The notes: generated by a model from the letters alone, not told the origin. Shown: positions 1-12,900, counted from the stretch's first letter. The stretch is DNA of 64,000 nt from Amphibalanus amphitrite (GCF_019059575.1 NW_024881518.1:1599501-1663500), one strand, 5' to 3'. Numbers and translations are program-made.

Positions 1-419
1 GAATGATATGCGACATGACCTCTTTCGACCAACTTCGTGACCTGGGGGTGCTGACCTGACCTTGACCTGAGGTCAATACCCCAAGTTGACCTTACCCGGA
101 CAAAAAGTATATCATTCGACGCGCCTGAGCGAAACGAACACGATTCTGCCAAAATCGCGGTTCTGCGGCCGTTTTTTTGCGAAGTTATTCACCAAAAACT
201 GAACCGTATCTTGGGCACTTGACCTGACCTCAGAGGTCACCGGTTGACCTAGGACCTTAAAATCGGGTACCAATCTCTGCGTCTCGTAACGGCGCACACG
301 CTCGTTTTTTTCCGCGACACGCTAGCTCCACCAGGGGCGAAACGGCGAGGGGGGGGGGTTCGCACCCGCCCCCTCCCTCGGCCGGCGCGTATGTAGAAAG
401 CCAATAGGTCCGGCGAGGG
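1..419. mobile_element. Right end of a TTAA-flanked nonautonomous DNA element (left end outside window)
   Basis: The stretch ends with GGTCCGGCGAGGG immediately before TTAA at 420-423. This is the same layout as the complete TTAA element at 1024-2023. Internal order also matches that element: GAATGATAT, a cluster of AGGTCA/TGACCT hexamers, TATATCATTCGA, then CACGATTCTGCC, then an AAGTTATTC block. The left terminus would lie before base 1, so this is a partial copy. TTAA target sites are typical of piggyBac and Kolobok superfamilies; the CCC-type terminus fits piggyBac better. No transposase is visible. Confidence 0.5.
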
Positions 420-423
420 TTAA

Positions 424-1019
424 GCAGTCGAAACAAGCACTTTTGGACAACTGACATGTGAATGAGACGTGGAAAGGCAGTAAAAACAGCTGCAATGCGT
501 TCAGTTTTACAATAGGCAATCGATTGGGATGCTACATGAGTTTTACCGGTCAGGTCATGAGCTCGACCTTAAAAAATGTTCATCTTTGGATGATGTCGAG
601 GTCAAATTACACACCATTCTATACACCATTGGACGAGAGAGACATGATGCTAGCCGAGCTGATTGTTTTTAATGCCTATGTACCCACAACAATGACAACA
701 ATGCACCGCTGGGCTACGTTTCGCTTGCGTTCCAGGACCGTAGTGACGTCACAGGAAGGGACGCGGGCGGACCGCTGATGACCCGCCCGCTGTCAAAGGG
801 CGGGCTGGGTTTGACGGGCGCACAATAGCGGCCGCGCGCGTGTTCCTGAAAGCGATAGCGAAGGCACGGGCGCCGGAAGGGTTGGACGCTTTGACCCTCT
901 CCCAGACCTCCCGCTGTTACTGCCAAGGTTACTGCTACTGAGAAGGAAAATAAGTGACGGTGGTATTCACACAGGCTTTTCACTAACCCATTAATGCCGG
1001 AATTTTTATATTTTGATTC
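424..1019. other. Gene-free interval between two TTAA elements
   Basis: No coding frame with recognisable protein features, no RNA gene and no clear repeat boundary is visible. The short open frames lack splice context and similarity to anything I recognise. Scattered AGGTCA-like hexamers are sparse here compared with the flanking elements. Confidence 0.4.
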
Positions 1020-1023
1020 TTAA

Positions 1024-2023
1024 CCCTATTCCTGGCGGGGGGGGGGGCCTCAGGAGCCCCCCCCCCTGAGGTTTTTTGGTTATTTCTCCCAAACGCGTTG
1101 AGCTAGGAAGCTCAAATTTTCTGACTTTTCCTAAAAGGCTTCTACGCAACATGTCTGAAAATTTTGAGTTGATCTGACCTCAGGTCAGGTCACCAGAGGC
1201 GGTTTGGTGACCCTACCTCAGAAAAGTTTGCAATCACGCCAGAGCTAGAGTTTTTGACCGATCAATTTCTTCTCTTCAGGCTTTAGTTAGGGTAACAGTA
1301 TGTGCAATTTGTATATCTCGGAATTTTGATATCGGTGACCTAAGGTCAGGTCAGTTTCGCGACCTCCCCATTATAAGTCAATGGGGGAAAAATCAACTCC
1401 CTGTTTTTACCACTAAAACGGGTCGGAATGGCCCCATATACCATACATGACTTCATATACGATCAACCTTCACTACCTTGAGGTCTGTTTTGCTGTTGGG
1501 CAGCTGTGAGGTCATGTGACGTCATCAAAGGTCACCAAAGCTTTTTGGCCAATAACTCCGTACAGGAACAAGATACAGACGCGTGGATGGTCTCATTGTG
1601 TTCAGCTCGTCAAGACGCATCGAATGATATACATGATGACCTCGAGGTCACGTGACCTGAGGTCAACCTTTGACCTTGACCTTTCGAGGTCAAAATATAT
1701 ATCATTCGATGCGGATTGACGAGAGGATCACGATGATGCCCTTAGTTTGTTCCTATCTTGACTAATTCGAAAGTTATTCGAGAAAAACTCTCTCCATATC
1801 TAGCGCCGCCATTTTGACTTTTTCGACCCCTGTGACGTCATCTTTGACCTGACCTGAAAATGACCTTTGTAAAAATTGTAGACCTTGTCCATGCGTATCC
1901 GATGCCGTTTACCGCTTGTTGCTATCTTGCTTCGTTCTCGAGATCTCAGGGGGGGGCCGAATCGCCCCCCCCCCCCCCCCCCCCGCCAGTTTCTTGTCCC
2001 GGCGGAGCCCGCCAGGAATAGGG
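1024..2023. mobile_element. Complete 1.0-kb TTAA MITE (piggyBac-like termini)
   Basis: Terminal inverted repeats are CCCTATTCCTGGCGGG at the left and its complement at the right, flanked directly by TTAA at 1020-1023 and 2024-2027. Each terminus runs into a G or C homopolymer (about 1037-1048 and 1967-1984). The interior has no transposase and is packed with TGACCT/AGGTCA hexamers in both orientations, including an inverted pair GAATGATATA ... TATATCATTC at about 1622-1709. CCC termini with TTAA duplications are the piggyBac pattern; the family assignment is inference. Confidence 0.75.
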
Positions 2024-2411
2024 TTAAGTTGTCCTTAACAAATGTTAGCCACACGGGTCCCAGCAAGAAAAATGTGCAAGCTTTAACCCTCGCCCGCACA
2101 TGCCATTTTCCCATCCTAGAACGCACATGGGGGGGGGGGGGTTGCCACCCCCCGCGCCATTTCGTTCCTGTTGGAGATAAAGCTTAGCGGTATAGACCAA
2201 AAAGATTCTTTGGGAAGAGACGAATCCAATGATTTCCAGTTCTACCTTCTCAGGTCAGTCATTGACCTTCCAGGTCAGGTCAAACTAAAAAATGTTGCTG
2301 TTTTGGGTCACCGTTTGATATCAAGTGCGCTGCTTATCATATACCGAATTTCTTTGCGCCTATGGGTGACATATGTAATACCTGTTTGGTGTCCATGATC
2401 CATTCATTTTT

Positions 2412-2535
2412 GACGGGCTGGTCCGGGCTGGACGGGCTAGACCGGGCTGGGCTTCAACAATTTTACTATGCATGGGTTCGCGCTGGGCCGGGCTGTCAAC
2501 CCATGGGCCAGGGTCGGGCTGGACTGGGATTTTGC
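2412..2535 (+). repeat. GGGCTGG-type degenerate minisatellite
   Basis: About ten degenerate copies of a GGGCTGGNC/GGGCCGGGCTG motif occur in 124 bases between two transposable elements. The strand is G-rich. A related GGCCC array occurs at about 4224-4243. It has an open frame, but the peptide is simply the translation of the repeat, so I do not call a gene. The rest of 2028-2624 shows no gene. Confidence 0.5.
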
Positions 2536-2628
2536 GGCCCGTGGCGAACACTGTTATATGAACTAAATCTACAAAAATATCTTTAACAGCAAATATGTTC
2601 ATATCATGACTTTATTATAGTGTTTTAA

Positions 2629-3752
2629 CCCTCGCATGTGGGGCGTTCCACGACAAATCGACAAGAGCCCTGCACCCTCATATTTTATTTTTTGCTTAAA
2701 ATTGGTCTAATGGGTTGTGATGGTGGGGGGGGGGGAGGAAGCCAGTTGTGGCAAGGATTTTTTTCTTCGAACAACGGTTTCGGAGATATAGGCAATTCCT
2801 GGAGGTCGCGCTGCAGCCCTACGTTTGGCGGCCTATAACTCAGAAACTATTGGTTTTCTACGATAAAAACTTGATATGGTTGAACTCACAATCAACCAAC
2901 AAACATTTTAGCTATCTCGGATTTTCAATTTTTGAAAATTTTGATCACGTGACCTTTTGACCTATTTTTCGAAGAGTGACCTTGATATTTTTCTCACTGA
3001 AAGTTGCAATTTCGTCTGATGACGATTAAAGCCTTATCAATTGTCATTCATATGCGATAATAAAAAAGTGGTTATCGCCCTGCGTTGACCTCAGGTCAAG
3101 TCATTTTTATGACCTGTCCATTATTACGAGCGGGAGCGACAGCGAGATCTCGAGAATAAAGCAAGATAGCGACAAGCGGTAAACGGTACAGGGTACACAC
3201 GGATAAGGTCTATAATTTTTACTGAGGTCATTTTCAAGTCAGGTCAAATATGACGTCACAGGAGCAAAAAGGAAGTCAAAATAGCGGCACTACATATATA
3301 TGAAGTTTTTCTCAAATAACTTTCAAGGTATCCCAGCTAGGAACAAACTAATAGCACCATCGTGATCCTCTCGTCGATCCGCATCGAAACATATGTATGT
3401 TGACCTCGAAAGGTCGAAAGGTCAAAAGTTGACCTTGAGTCAAAAATTGAAAATCCGAGATGCCTAAAATGTTTGTTGGTTGATGGTGAGTTGAATCATA
3501 TAAAGTTTTTATCATAGAAAACCAATAGTTTCTGAGTTATAAGCCGCCAAACATAGGGTTGCAGCGTGACCTCCAGGAATTGCCCGAGGCTATATCTCGG
3601 AAACCGTTGTTCGAAGAAAAAATCCTTGCCACAGCTGGCTTCCCCGCCCATCACAACCTCACACACCAGTTTTCAACGAAAAATGAAATATGAGGGTGCA
3701 AATTTATTTTTTTTATTTGTCGATTTGTCGTGGAACGCCCCATGTGTAGGGG
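2629..3752. mobile_element. Foldback element with long inverted arms
   Basis: The left arm 2629-2965 is inversely repeated at about 3440-3752. Both arms share, in order, GGGGCGTTCCACGACAAATC, a CACCCTCATATTT block, the AAGCCAG..TGTGGCAAGGATTTTTTCTTCGAACAACGG region and the ATAACTCAGAAACTATTGG region. The left end is preceded by TTAA at 2625-2628. The expected right TTAA is not present, so that end is decayed. The spacer 3130-3440 is itself an inverted copy of 1630-1950 from the neighbouring element. No coding capacity is visible. Confidence 0.6.
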
Positions 3753-4142
3753 TAGTTGGATGGACCCGCGTTCCGCCCCCTCAGTTTTTCGCGAATAATT
3801 CGCTCAAAAAGCGGACGATCGCGACAAAACTTACAGTACCCCAGAGTTGATCAATTTTACACATACCCTTTTTCTTTCATTATTTTAACCCAAATGACCT
3901 TTGACCCCTGGCCTTTTTCTCGAGACCATGTTTGACCGAAATCGCGATTCAGCGTATGTCAGATCACATTATCCGCGCGTTTCCAGTCTTTTTTTGTGTT
4001 GTAAACGTCCAAACATGTCAAATGATGTTCGTCCCATGCGGCATGCATTACGGTGGGTGCCAAGGTCACGTAAAGGTCAGGTCAGGGTCATTGATCATTG
4101 AGGACCTTGATACACTTTTTCGATTCCTGGCATCCGTTTGAA
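3753..4142. other. Gene-free interval with TGACCT/AGGTCA hexamers
   Basis: No gene or element boundary could be defined. Several hexamers of the type seen in neighbouring elements occur at 3890-4110, including an AGGTCAGGTCAGGGTCA run at about 4075-4090. Confidence 0.35.
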
Positions 4143-4860
4143 CATTTACTTAGTAGTTACGAGCGAGCGAGCGTAGCGAGCGAAGCGAGTCTTTTCAATA
4201 TAACGGAAAAATCTCAGTATGAGCGGCCCGGCCCGGCCCGGCCTGTAACGCTTTTGAGAGGCTTATATCTCAGCAGCCGCTAGACCGATTGGCCTGCGGC
4301 ATTTTTTGCTGGGTAGCCCCATCCCTTTTACCCCGCAAGGCCGTATACTACCCCGTAATTGACTACTTTTGATACATCTCATTGACCGTCGTGGCACGTG
4401 CCACGTGAAAAGTCAAGGGTGTTCATTTGTTCAAGCTGTTTTGCAAAAGTAGTGATTTTGAGAGGCTCGTATCTCAGCAGCCGCTTGAGCGATTGTCTTG
4501 CGGTAATTTTTGTAGGGTAGCTGCATCCCTTCTACCAAAGGTCGGATACTGTTGATCTATGTGAGTGACCCCCACTGCACGTGCAAAATACAAAAAGAAG
4601 AGGTGCCAAATTTGTTCCCATTTCAATAACTCGGTAATTACTGGGGCGATTTCGCTGAAACTTGGCATACAGGTAGGCAGCCACCAGGCTATGCATTCCC
4701 ACGTGTTGCGGTTAAGGTGCTACTGCACGACGTGCAGTGCACGTGTGCACGTGCAGGGGGCGCTTCCAGATCTCGAGAACGGCTGGGCCGATTATTTCAA
4801 CATTTTTTCTTCAAAAAGCGGCGCACAACTCGGGAACCAATAGAGCTGCTACCCGACTCA
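4143..4860 (+). repeat. CACGTG-rich dispersed repeat, copy 1
   Basis: It begins with TTACGAGCGAGCGAGCG and a GAGCGAAGCGAG hairpin-like block, followed by AACGGAAAAATCTCAGTATGAGCGGCC, a GGCC-rich run, and degenerate units containing TATATCTCAGCAGCCGCT. It ends in a block with CACGTG motifs and CCAGATCTCGAGAACGGCTGGGCCGATT. The same blocks in the same order recur on the opposite strand at 17261-16800 and at 27255-21851. It is noncoding as far as I can see. The right terminus is not clear in this copy. Confidence 0.6.
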
Positions 4861-6035
4861 AGAACCAATAGACGCAGCAAAACGGACGAGAAGGTAAACG
4901 AAAGAACGCGACGAGACACTTACGATGAGCACCTGAAAGTTGAATTTCAAGGTCACAGGACCGGGTCAAGGTCAGGTCAAACACATGAAATTGGGCTTTC
5001 AGTAGCATGGGTCCAAAACACCTCTGGTGACCTGACCTTTGACCTGACCGAAAAAATGACCTAAGTATAAATTTCGTCATAATTCCTTACGCTTTTTCGA
5101 ACGTCGCTTTCCCCGTATCGCTACATGGCCCAGGAGCCGAGCTAAAAGGGGGGTGTTCAAACACCCCCGCCCACCAGCAGGGCGTGTAATTCCAGGACCC
5201 CCAGCGGGGTGCGGGTTATGAAATGCATTCATCATGGTCGTGAAGCAGTCTACAAGAAATTGCCAAGATTCCATTCAAGATTTTGGAAACCGTAGAACGA
5301 TAGGTAATCAAAAATCGAAGATGGCAATTTGATTGTTCATGGTAGGTATTGGCAGTCCAATGACGTTTACGGCATGTCTGTAGGTATGTCTATTCTGTGA
5401 TTTTATACCCATGATTTTTTTAAACATGTGTCGTTTTTGTCGAAAACTCAAATCATGACGTCACTAAAACCTTGATATAAAAAATTGGACCGATTTTTTG
5501 GAAACTTTGTCACAATAAATTTCTATAAATTCCCTATATGTACCTACCTACACAAAATTTGGCACAAAAAAAAAACATCGTCCCCATTCTTAAATTCTGC
5601 ACCAGCAACATTCCAAGTGTTCGTGCTTACAAACGAGCCAATTGTCTATATGGAGTCATGGACTCTCAGCTGCTCCCGGGTCATGCGCAGCGCCTCGCCG
5701 ACTGAGCGTATGCCAGGCTGAGGCGACGAGCCAGCCCCTCACAGCAAGAACGGCGCTGCCTCCCTCCCCCTCCTCCCGACCCCGTCCCCCGACCGGCGCG
5801 GCATTCCTCAGGCCACAATAGTGACTCCCCTCCCTCAGCTGACCCGTCCTCAGGTGCGGTGTACACTGGACAAATACCTCTGCCGGGGCTGACGGGGTCC
5901 ATGTTTGAACAAGGGATTAAGGGAAGCCTTCAAACATCTCAGACGGAGTTTTCGCCGAAACTACCAGCTAGCGCCATCCACCGGTGAACGGCGGTACTAA
6001 ACTTCATTCGCTAGTTCCCGAAACGACACACCATG
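4861..6035. other. Gene-free interval before the satellite array
   Basis: No gene is recognised. AGGTCA hexamers cluster at 4950-5060. A hairpin-prone GGGGGGTGTTCAAACACCCCC lies at about 5148-5168. Satellite homology begins abruptly at 6036 with GAAACTTTCCCC. Confidence 0.4.
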
Positions 6036-9000
6036 GAAACTTTCCCCAAAACGGCCCCCGTTGCATTGACGTTTAAGGCCCGTAAAGCCCCCTAGACTCG
6101 TAAAATATCCGTAAAATCGCCTTTGTACGGACAAAAAAGTGGTGCTATGGTAAAAATGGGTATCAATCGAAAGCTCTCGTTTACCCAGACACAGTCCTGC
6201 AGGAAAATTTCACTTTTTTCCCATAGGAAAGTTTTTACGATAAAATCAAAATTTTGGGGCAATGGGGGGTCCCCCCCGATTTCGTTCAAAATCGGCACAC
6301 AGGTGCCCCACCACCAGCCGAGAAACTTTCCCCAAAAAGGCCCCCGTTGCATTGACGTTTAAGGCCCGTAAAGCCCCCTAGACTCGTAAAATATCCGTAA
6401 AATCGCCTTTGTACGGACAAAAAAGTGGTGCTATGGTAAAAATGGGTATCAATCGAAAGCTCTCGTTTACCCAGACACAGTCCTGCAGGAAAATTCCTAT
6501 TTTTCCCCATAGGAAAGTTTTTACGGGAAAATCAAAATTTTTGGTCAATGGGGGGTCCCCCCCGATTTCGTTAAAAATTGGCACACAGGTGCCCCACCAC
6601 CAGCCGAGAAACTTTCCCCAAAACGGTCCCCGTTGCATTGACGTTTAAGGCCCGTAAAGCCCCCTAGACTCGTAAAATATCCGTAAAATCGCCTTTGTAC
6701 GGACAAAAAAGTGGTGCTATGGTAAAAATGGGTATCAATCGAAAGCTCTCGTTTACCCAGACACAGTCCTGCAGGAAAATTTCACTTTTTCCCCATAGGA
6801 AAGTTTTTACGGGAAAATCAAAATTTTGGGTCAATGGGGGGTCCCCCCGATTTCGTTCAAAATCGGCACACAGGTGCCCCACCACCAGCCGAGAAACTTT
6901 TCCCAAAACGGTCCCCGTTGCATTGACGTTTAAGGCCCGTAAAGCCCCCTAGACTCGTGAAATATCCGTAAAATCGCCTTTGTACGGACAAAAAAGTGGT
7001 GCTATGGTAAAAATGGGTATCAATCGAAAGCTCTCGTTTACCCAGACACAGTCCTGCAGGAAAATTCCATTTTTTCCCCATAGGAAAGTTTTTACGGGAA
7101 AATCAAAATTTTTGGTCAATAGGGGGTCCCCCCCGATTTCGTTCAAAATGGGCACACAGGTGCCCCACCACCAGCCGAGAAACTTTCCCCAAAACGGTCC
7201 CCGTTGCATTGACGTTTAAGGCCCGTAAAGCCCCCTAGACTCGTAAAATATCCGTAAAATCGCCTTTGTACGGACAAAAAAGTGGTGCTATGGTAAAAAT
7301 GGGTATCAATCGAAAGCTCTCGTTTACCCAGACACAGTCCTGCAGAAAAATTTCACTTTTTCCCCATAGGAAAGTTTTTACGGGAAAATCAAAATTTTGG
7401 GCCAATGGGGGGTCCCCCCCGATTTCGTTCAAAATCGGCACACAGGTGCCCCACCACCAGCCGAGAAACTTTCCCCAAAACGGTCCCCGTTGCATTGACG
7501 TTTAAGGCCCGTAAAGCCCCCTAGACTCGTAAAATATCCGTAAAATCGCCTTTGTACGGACAAAAAAGTGGTGCTATGGTAAAAATGGGTATCAATCGAA
7601 AGCTCTCGTTTACCCAGACACAGTCCTGCAGGAAAATTTCACTTTTTCCCCATAGGAAAGTTTTTACGGGAAAATCAAAATTTAGGGTCAATTGGGGGTG
7701 CCCCCCGATTTCGTTCAAAATCGGCACACAGGTGCCCCACCACCAGCCGAGAAACTTTCCCCAAAACGGTCCCCGTTGCATTGACGTTTAAGGCCCGTAA
7801 AGCCCCCTAGACTCGTAAAATATCCGTAAAATCGCCTTTCTACTGACAAAAAAGTGGTGCTGTGGTAAAAATGGGTATCAATCGAAAGCTCTCGTTTACC
7901 CAGACACAGTCCTGCAGGAAAATTTCTTTTTTTTCTCATAGGAAAGTTTTTACGGGAAAATCAAAATTTTTGGTCAATGGGGGGTCCCCCCGATTTCGTT
8001 CAAAATCGGCACACAGGTGCCCCACCACCAGCCGAGAAACTTTCCCCAAAACGGTCCCCGTTGCATTGACGTTTAAGGCCCGTAAAGCCCCCCTAGACTC
8101 GTAAAATATCCGTAAAATCACCTTTGTACGGACAAAAAAGTGGTGCTATGGTAAAAATGGGTATCAATCGAAAGCTCTCGTTTACCCAGACACAGTCCTG
8201 CAGGAAAATTCCACTTTTTCCCCATAGGAAAGTTTTTACGGGAAAATCAAAATTTTTGGTCAATGAAGGTCCCCCCCCGATTTCGTTCAAAATCGGCACA
8301 CAGGTGCCCCACCACCAGCCGAGAAACTTTCCCCAAAACGGTCCCGTTGCATTGACGTTTAAGGCCCGTAAAGCCCCCTAGACTCGTAAAATATCCGTAA
8401 AATCGCCTTTGTACGGACAAAAAAGTGGTGCTGTGGTAAAAATGGGTATCAATCGAAAGCTCTCGTTTACCCAGACACAGTCCTGCAGGAAAATTTCACT
8501 TTTTTTCATAGGAAAGTTTTTACGGGAAAATCAAAATTTTGGGTAAATGGCGGGTCCCCCCGATTTCGTTCAAAATCGGCACACAGGTGCCCCACCACCA
8601 GCCGAGAAACTTTCCCCAAACGGTCCCCGTTGCATTGACGTTTAAGGCCCGTAAAGCCCCCTAGACTCGTAAAATGTCCGTAAAATCGCCTTTGTACGGA
8701 CAAAAAAGTGGTGCTATGGTAAAAATGGGTATCAATCGAAAGCTCTCGTTTACCCAGACACAGACCTGCAGGAAAATTTCACTTTTTCCCCATAGGAAAG
8801 TTTTTACGGGAAAATCAAAATTTTGGGTCAATGGGGGGTCCCCCCTGATTTCGTTCAAAATCGGCACACAGGTGCCCCACCACCAGCCGAGAAACTTTCC
8901 CCAAAACGGTCCCCGTTGAATTGACGTTTAAGGCCCGTAAAGCCCCCTAGACTCGTAAAATATCCGTAAAATTGCCTTTGTACGGACAAAAAAGTGGTGC

Positions 9001-9130
9001 TATGGTAAAAATGGGTATCAATCGAAAGCTCTCGTTTACCCAGACACAGTCCTGCAGGAAAATTCCACTTTTTCCCCATAGTAAAGTTTTTACGAAAAAA
9101 TCAAAATTTTGGGTCAATGGGGGTCCCATT
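6036..9130 (+). repeat. 286-bp satellite array, forward block
   Basis: About 10.8 head-to-tail copies of a 286-bp unit that starts GAAACTTTCCCCAAAACGG; the motif recurs at 6036, 6322 and so on. Each unit contains GGGCCTTAAACGTCAATGC in inverted sense, a GGGGGGTCCCCCC palindrome and a CGATTTCGTTCAAAATCG hairpin. Copies differ by a few substitutions and one- or two-base indels, mostly in the G/C run. Open frames of 60-90 codons exist on both strands of every unit, but 286 is not a multiple of three, so none continues from unit to unit. Confidence 0.95.
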
Positions 9131-9460
9131 GATATTTTACGGATATTTTACGAGTCTAGGGGGCTTTACGGGCCTTAAACGTCAATGCAACGGGGACCGT
9201 TTTGGGGAAAGTTTCTCGGCTGGTGGTGGGGCACCTGTGTGCCGATTTTGAACGAAATCGGGGGGACCCCCCATTGACCCAAAATTTTGATTTTCCCGTA
9301 AAAACTTTCCTATGTGGAAAAAGTGAAATTTTCCTGCAGGACTGTGTCTGGGTAAACGAGAGCTTTCGATTGATGCCCATTTTTACCATAGCACCACTTT
9401 TTTCTCCGTACAAAGGCGATTTTACGGATATTTTTACGAGTCTAGGGGGCTTTACGGGCC
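9131..9460 (-). repeat. 286-bp satellite, inverted block before the TTAA element
   Basis: At about 9130 the satellite switches strand: after GGTCCCATT the sequence continues as the reverse complement of the unit, mid-unit, with no spacer. About 1.2 units follow before the TTAA insertion at 9461. This unit carries a private CTATGTGGAAAA variant and an extra T in the GGATATTTTTACG motif. Confidence 0.9.
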
Positions 9461-9464
9461 TTAA

Positions 9465-9952
9465 AGGGACCCTCCCACCTTAACATTAGTTTTGAGTTGA
9501 GATAGCCAAATTGGTGGCCATGGCCTGCAAATACCGGTTTGGGCACTCACAACATCGAGAAATGCTTTAATTCGAAGATATGGAAGTTCAAACTTGCAGT
9601 TTTCGGATTCTAAGGGGCTAATGCATTGGTATGCCCCCTTAGAATTTGTGACGTCAGCGGAGATCTAACAATTTTTAAATCTTAGACTAAAACCATCGTT
9701 AACACGTGGTGGTATACGCTGCTTTGCGCGCAACGTCTGCCGCACTTTAAGGCTGCCAAATTATTGCTTCCAAATAAAGTCGCTAGTAACAGGGAGATCC
9801 CAAAAAGTAAACAAAAGTAAAAGCCTAATATCTTGAAAACCAGTGAATATTTTTCGGTGAAATTTGGTAGATATTCGTTTTCGCTCTTTCTGAACCAAGG
9901 GACATCACTTTCATGCCAATTCATTAACTTTTTGGAAGGTGGGAGGGTCCCT
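9465..9952. mobile_element. 488-bp TTAA MITE inserted in the satellite (Kolobok-like termini)
   Basis: Perfect 17-bp terminal inverted repeats, AGGGACCCTCCCACCTT and its complement, are flanked by TTAA at 9461-9464 and 9953-9956. The uninterrupted satellite unit has a single TTAA in GGCCTTAAACG, so the insertion site and its duplication can be read directly. The interior has no transposase. TTAA plus AGGG termini resembles Kolobok as much as piggyBac, so the superfamily is left open. Confidence 0.85.
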
Positions 9953-9956
9953 TTAA

Positions 9957-12900
9957 ACGTCAATGCAACGGTGACCGTTTTGGGGAAAGTTTCTCGGCTG
10001 GTGGTGGGGCACCTGTGTGCCGATTTTGAACGAAATCGGGGGGAACCCACCATTGACCCAAAATTTTGATTTTCCCGTAAAAACTTTCCTATGGGGAAAA
10101 AGTGAAATTTTCCTGCAGGACTGTGTCTGGGTAAACGAGAGCTTTCGATTGATACCCATTTTTACCATAGCACCACTTTTTTGTCCGTACAAAGGCGATT
10201 TTACGGATATTTTACGAGTCTAGGGGGCTTTACGGGCCTTAAACGTCAATGCAACGGGGACTGTTTTGGGGAAAGTTTCTCGGCTGGTGGTGGGGCACCT
10301 GTGTGCCGATTTTGACCCAAAATTTTGATTTTCCCGTAAAAACTTTCCTATGGGGAAAAAGTGAAATTTTCCTGCAGGACTGTGTCTGGGTAAACGAGAG
10401 CTTTCGATTGATACCCATTTTTACCATAGCACCACTTTTTTGTCCGTACAAAGGCGATTTTACGGTTATTTTACGAGTCTAGGTGGCTTTACGAGCCTTA
10501 AACGTCAATGCAACGGGGACCGTTTTGGGGAAAGTTTCTCGGCTGGTGGTGGGGCACCTGTGTGCCGATTTTGAACGAAATCGGGGGGGGACCCCCCAGT
10601 GCCCAAAAATTTTGATTTTCCCGTAAAAACTTTCCTATGGGAAAAAAGTGAAATTTTTCTGCAGAACTGTGTCTGGGTAAACGAGAGCTTTCGATTGATA
10701 CCCATTTTTACCATAGCACCACTTTTTTGTCCGTACAAAGGCGATTTTACGGATATTTTACGAGTCTAGGGGGCTTTACGGGCCTTAAACGTCAATGCAA
10801 CGGGGACCGTTTTGGGGAAAGTTTCTCGGCTGGTGGTGGGGCACCTGTGTGCCGATTTTGAACGAAATCGGGGGGGACCCCCCATTGACCCAAAATTTTG
10901 ATTTTCCCGTAAAAACTTTCCTATGGGGAAAAAGTGGAATTTTCCTGCAGGACTGTGTCTGGGTAAACGAGAGCTTTCGATTGATACCCATTTTTACCAC
11001 AGCACCACTTTTTTGTCCGTACAAAGGCGATTTTACGGATATTTTACGAGTCTAGGGGGCTTTACGGGCCTTAAACGTCAATGCAACGGGGACCGTTTTG
11101 TGAAAGTTTCTCGGCTGGTGGTGGGGCACCTGTGTGCCGATTTTGAACGAAATCGGGGGGACCCCCCATTGATCCAAAATTTTGATTTTCCCGTAAAAAC
11201 TTTCCTATGGGGAAAAAGTGTAATTTTCCTGCAGGACTGTGTCTGTGTAAACTAGAGCTTTCGATTGATAACAATTTTTACCATAGCACCACTTTTTTGT
11301 CCGTACAAAGGCGATTTTACGGATATTTTACGAGTCTAGGGGGCTTTACGGGCCTTAAACGTCAATGCAACGGGGACCGTTTTGGGGAAAGTTTCTCGGC
11401 TGGTGGTGGGGCACCTGTGTACCGATTTTGAACGAAATCGGGGGGACCCCCCATTGACCCAAAATTTTGATTTTCCCGTAAAAACTTTCCTATGGGGAAA
11501 AAAGTGGAATTTTCCTGCAGGACTGTGTCTGGGTAAACGAGAGCTTTCGATTGATACCCATTTTTACCATAGCACCACTTTTTTGTCCGTACAAAGGCGA
11601 TTTTACGGATATTTTACGAGTCTAGGGGGCTTTCTGGGCCTTAAACGTCAATGCAACGGGGACTGTTTTGGGGAAAGTTTCTCGGCTGGTGGTGGGGCAC
11701 CTGTGTGCCGATTTTGAACGAAATCGGGGGGGACCCCCCATTGACCCAAAATTTTGATTTTCCCGTAAAAACTTTCCTATGGGGAAAAAGTGGAATTTGC
11801 CTGCAGGACTGTGTCTGGGTAAACGAGAGCTTTCGATTGATACCCATTTTTACCATAGCACCACTTTTTTGTCCGTACAAAGGCGATTTTACGGATATTT
11901 TACGAGTCTAGGGGGCTTTACGGGCCTTAAACGTCAATGCAACGGGGACCGTTTTGGGGAAAGTTTCTCGGCTGGTGGTGAGGCACCTGTGTGCCGATTT
12001 TGAACGAAATCGGGGGGGACCCCCCATTGACCCAAAATTTTGATTTTCCCGTAAAAACTTTCCTATGGGGAAAAAGTGAAATTTTCCTGCAGGACTGTGT
12101 CTGGGTAAACGAGAGCTTTCGATTGATACCCATTTTTACCACAGCACCACTTTTTTGTCCGTACAAAGGCGATTTTACGGATATTTTACGAGTCTAGAGG
12201 GCTTTACGGGCCTTAAACGTCAATGCAACGGGGACCGTTTTGGGGAAAGTTTCTCGGCTGGTGGTGGGGCACCTGTGTGCCGATTTTGAACGAAATCGGG
12301 GGGGACCCCCCATTGACCCAAAATTTTGATTTTCCCGTAAAAACTTTCCTATGGGGAAAAAGTGGAATTTTCCTGCAGGACTGTGTCTGGGTAAACGAGA
12401 GCTTTCGATTGATAACAATTTTTACCATAGCACCACTTTTTTGTCCGTACAAAGGCGATTTTACGGATATTTTACGAGTCTAGGGGGCTTTACGGGCCTT
12501 AAACGTCAATGCAACGGGGACCGTTTTGGGGAAAGTTTCTCGGCTGGTGGTGGGGCACCTGTGTGCCGATTTTGAACGAAATCGGGGGGGACCCCCCATT
12601 GACCCAAAATTTTGATTTTCCCGTAAAAACTTTCCTATGGGGAAAAAGTGGAATTTTCCTGCAGGACTGTGTCTGGGTAAACGAGAGCTTTCGATTGATA
12701 CCCATTTTTACCATAGCACCACTTTTTTGTCCGTACAAAGGCGATTTTACGGATATTTTACGAGTCTAGGGGGCTTTACGGGCCTTAAACGTCAATGCAA
12801 CGGGGACCGTTTTGGGGAAAGTTTCTCGGCTGGTGGTGGGGCACCTGTGTGCCGATTTTGAACGAAATCGGGGGGGGACCCCCCATTGACCCAAAATTTT

